DNA from: Ascidiimonas meishanensis
GTDB taxonomy: Bacteria > Bacteroidota > Bacteroidia > Flavobacteriales > Flavobacteriaceae
Reading direction: 5' to 3'
Assembly (NCBI RefSeq): GCF_037782385.1
Contig: NZ_JBBEXD010000003.1
Span: forward strand, 310,001 to 374,000
Length of the DNA: 64,000 bases
Positions 61,688 to 64,000 of the stretch are shown here, piece by piece. Position 1 is the stretch's first letter. Each line of letters opens with the position of its first letter. The translations under genes and the position numbers were made by a program. The notes beneath the pieces were generated by a model. That model was given only the letters and a program-made list of their open reading frames with translations. It did not search any database and was not told where the DNA came from.

Positions 61688-63235
61688 TTAGTAACCCGGA
61701 TTTTGAACCAAGTTTGGATTAGATAGAATAGCAACTGTTGGGATTGGAAATAGATTTCTATTTGTATCACCTACAGCAGAAGGATCTTTAAATTCCCAGT
61801 CTCTAGTAAATTGATCAAATCGAACTAAATCATTTCTTCTCCAGAATTCAATATACAATTCTCTACCTCTCTCATCTAATAAATCTTGAGCGGTAAGACT
61901 TCCTAACGGATCTGCATCACGAATTCCTCTCAATTGATTTACCAATGCTAATGGATCTCCAGAGCCAAGGTTAAATTGAGCTTCTGCTTTCATTAGTAAA
62001 GCATCTGCATATCTAAACATAATTTCATGACTCGTAAATGATCCGTTTACTGGGTGGTATTTAATTACCCTAATCCCCGTATTTTCAGTATTACCAATTA
62101 GACCAGGTAGTTCTTTGGTAAAGTTTAATGGATTACCAATACGATCTGTTAGAAGATTACCATTTGTATCATATTGAAGTCCTAAAAGGAAACCATATCC
62201 AATACCTAGATTTGTAGCATCTGCATTGGTAGCATCAGGTACAAAACCTCTTCTTTCTTCTTGTCCGGAACCAACGCCATTTTCATTAGCATCTCCTTCA
62301 AAAAGATCATAGAATTCGGCTAAAGTGCTAAAGCCGTTCCATCCACCACCGGTGTTATCTGGGGCTATGATGTTATAGTGCATACCATTCCAGATTCTGT
62401 TACCAACAGAGGTTCTTAACCACCAAATAGTTTCTGTATCCACATCTTCTTTAAAGATATCAAAATAACCATCTGCTAAAGCGTAACCATCTGCTTCTAT
62501 AGCATCTACCGCGTTAATTACTGCGGTCATATCAGCAGGATCAGGGGTTCCTGTTCCTTTATAAATATGTGCGTTAAGATACAATTTTGCCAATAAGAAA
62601 TTTGCAGTAGCTTTAGATGCAAAATTGGTTTCAGCACTTGGACCTCTGCTTGCCAGATTAGGCATTGCAGTTGTTAAGTCATTCAAAATGAAATCATAAG
62701 CCTCTGTTCTTGAAAGCACTCTAGGATCAATTTCTGGTCCTTCATCTACTTCTCTAAAAGGTACTTGCCCATAAAGATCCATCACATTAAACATAGCGAA
62801 AGCTCTTAAAAAGCGTGCTTCTGCTTCTTGTTGAGGTGTTGGAGTACTTCTTGAGTCAATAATTTCAGAAGCTCTAAAAACATTTTGATTTTGGTTATTC
62901 CAAGCGTTCAATACATGAGGATGTGCTGCTGTCCAAGTATGTGCATGAAGTGTTCTCCAAAGCCCATTATCACCCCAGTCTGTACCACGGGTAGGAACTA
63001 ATAGTTCATCCGTAGAAACCTCCATAAGAGCAAATTCATTTTCTTGATTACCGAGTTGTGCATATACATCATTATACAACTGTTGCAAAGATGATTCTGC
63101 AGGAACTCCATTAAATACCCCAGTTTCGGTAAATAAAGAATCAGTTTCATCAATCTCCAAATTTGTACAGGAGAACATGAATAGGGCGGACAGTATTGTC
63201 AGTACCCCTAATTTGTTAAAATACGTTTTATTCAT
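61688..63235 (-). CDS. SusD/RagB-type surface glycan-binding lipoprotein
   Basis: 515 aa. Lipobox FSCTNLEIDETD near residue 23. Typical SusD/RagB pieces: NAWNNQNQNVFRASEII and ARFLRAFAMFNVMDLYGQVPF in the N-terminal TPR helices, EIMFRYADALLMKAEAQFNLG, and ELYIEFWRRNDLVRFDQF near the end with NPGY as the C terminus. It binds a nutrient at the cell surface and closes over the SusC channel. The substrate cannot be read from the sequence. 14 bp downstream of susC on the same strand. Confidence 0.95.
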   Translation of the reverse strand: MNKTYFNKLGVLTILSALFMFSCTNLEIDETDSLFTETGVFNGVPAESSLQQLYNDVYAQLGNQENEFALMEVSTDELLVPTRGTDWGDNGLWRTLHAHTWTAAHPHVLNAWNNQNQNVFRASEIIDSRSTPTPQQEAEARFLRAFAMFNVMDLYGQVPFREVDEGPEIDPRVLSRTEAYDFILNDLTTAMPNLASRGPSAETNFASKATANFLLAKLYLNAHIYKGTGTPDPADMTAVINAVDAIEADGYALADGYFDIFKEDVDTETIWWLRTSVGNRIWNGMHYNIIAPDNTGGGWNGFSTLAEFYDLFEGDANENGVGSGQEERRGFVPDATNADATNLGIGYGFLLGLQYDTNGNLLTDRIGNPLNFTKELPGLIGNTENTGIRVIKYHPVNGSFTSHEIMFRYADALLMKAEAQFNLGSGDPLALVNQLRGIRDADPLGSLTAQDLLDERGRELYIEFWRRNDLVRFDQFTRDWEFKDPSAVGDTNRNLFPIPTVAILSNPNLVQNPGY

Positions 63236-63249
63236 AGTGTTATTTTTAA

Positions 63250-64000
63250 TTAAAAGGTAGCATTCAATCCTATTGTAACCGTTCTTGGTCTAGGGAACGA
63301 TGTGTAATCTATACCTGTTGTTGGTAGACCATTCAACAAATCAGCATCACCTGGTTGCGTACTTACTTCAGGGTCAAGACCGCTGTAGTCTGTAATTACA
63401 AACAAGTTCTGACCATTTACAAAAAGGCGTAAGGTTTTAAAAGTACCCTCACCACTTAAAGGTACTGTGTAGCCTAATGTTGCATTCTGTAAACGAATAA
63501 AATCACCAGATTCTAAGAATCTTGTAGAGACCGCAGCTTCCGCAGTTCCTGCCTCACCACTGGTAAGAACATCCGGAGTTACGTTACGTGCATTGTTTAT
63601 ACCACCTGCCGTAAAGAATGCATTTTTAGTATTGTTATATATATAATGTCCAAACTGTCCTGCTAAGAATGCTGAGAAATCCCAATTCTTATAGCTTATG
63701 GAAGTAGAAAGACCTGTGTTGAAGTCTGGCAAAGCACCTTTATCTACAAATCCTTGAACATCACCAATAGGCTGTCCGTTTGCATCAAAACCTTCAAATT
63801 CTCTCAGGAAGTAAGCAAATAAGGGTTGTCCGTCTGCCAAAATTTGAGCAAAAGCTCCAGTAAGCCCTTGACCTCTAATAGTACCAGCAGGAATCTCCCC
63901 TGCAAAATCTTGAATCTCATTTTCATTATAAGCAATATTGAAACCAACATTCCAGTTAAAGTCTTCTGTTTGGAAGATATCATAATTCAATGCAAATTCA
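63250..64000 (-). CDS. SusC/RagA TonB-dependent transporter, C-terminal part
   Basis: Partial: about 250 C-terminal residues are inside the window; the rest runs off the right edge. Barrel strands with alternating aromatic/polar residues and the final PRPRTVTIGLNATF. The segment FNTGLSTSISYKNWDFSAFLAGQFGHYIYN and LESGDFIRLQNATLGYTVPL are typical of SusC. It pairs with the SusD protein downstream (14-bp gap), forming the usual SusC-SusD uptake unit. Confidence 0.93.
   Translation of the reverse strand, partial: EFALNYDIFQTEDFNWNVGFNIAYNENEIQDFAGEIPAGTIRGQGLTGAFAQILADGQPLFAYFLREFEGFDANGQPIGDVQGFVDKGALPDFNTGLSTSISYKNWDFSAFLAGQFGHYIYNNTKNAFFTAGGINNARNVTPDVLTSGEAGTAEAAVSTRFLESGDFIRLQNATLGYTVPLSGEGTFKTLRLFVNGQNLFVITDYSGLDPEVSTQPGDADLLNGLPTTGIDYTSFPRPRTVTIGLNATF

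Noticed and set aside
1..64000. CRISPR arrays, tRNA or rRNA genes, insertion sequences or prophage genes
   Set aside because: I looked for repeats with regular spacing, cloverleaf-like stems and transposase or integrase motifs and found none.

Overview
The window is a low-GC, gene-dense chromosomal segment from a member of the Bacteroidetes, almost certainly a Flavobacteriaceae (probably marine). The supporting signs are promoters of the TTTG / TAnnTTTG type with no Shine-Dalgarno sequences, many lipoproteins with short lipoboxes, a SusC/SusD pair, a type IX secretion (T9SS) sorting domain, families largely confined to the phylum (DUF4271, DUF4296, DUF1573), and the enlarged Bacteroidetes-style LeuRS. 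I see no rRNA, tRNA, insertion sequence, prophage or CRISPR array.

Layout. 1-6.9 kb: leuS, a small lipoprotein, a fasciclin-domain protein, an unrecognised 285-aa protein, a metallophosphoesterase and a GyrI-like protein. 7.2-8.3 kb: alanine dehydrogenase interrupted by one in-frame TGA. 8.3-10.2 kb: a compact three-gene minus-strand operon encoding a fulvocin C-like Cys-rich lipoprotein, a membrane-anchored thioredoxin and a DUF1573 lipoprotein. 10.4-25.4 kb is mostly core metabolism: YugP-type protease, Lrp regulator, saccharopine dehydrogenase, DUF423, pckA, hemD with DUF4271 and a GT39 enzyme, a GT2/pyrC/DUF4296 operon, an epimerase, tyrS, a YHS protein and a LuxE-like protein.

25.4-32.2 kb: a short T9SS cargo, a beta-helix lipoprotein and a TonB receptor, divergent from a PhoB/PhoR-type two-component pair. 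The shared 180-bp promoter region carries GTTACC direct repeats with an 11-bp period. 32.1-38.8 kb: a glycosyltransferase, trmB, a LysE-like exporter, an alkyltransferase-like protein, an Mrp/Nfu/FNR Fe-S operon, a ferredoxin and a second metallophosphoesterase. 38.9-46.3 kb: a GAF-type protein, an HD phosphohydrolase fused to a Pycsar-type membrane effector domain, and a 1232-aa lipoprotein that joins a phosphoesterase, a possible kinase-like module and an outer-membrane barrel.

46.3-64 kb: a six-gene minus-strand operon with three consecutive ~1100-aa FG-GAP/VCBS + ASPIC/UnbV lipoproteins, a vanadium-haloperoxidase/PAP2 lipoprotein and two further envelope proteins. It is divergent from a histidine kinase/response regulator pair and followed by susD and a partial susC. 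This looks like a regulated outer-membrane uptake and processing locus of unknown substrate.

The most interesting points are the fulvocin C-like operon, the HD-PycTM fusion without an adjacent cyclase, the triplicated VCBS/haloperoxidase operon next to a two-component system and SusCD, the phosphoesterase/kinase-like/barrel fusion, and the single nonsense codon in an otherwise intact ald. All family assignments come from reading motifs, not from database searches.
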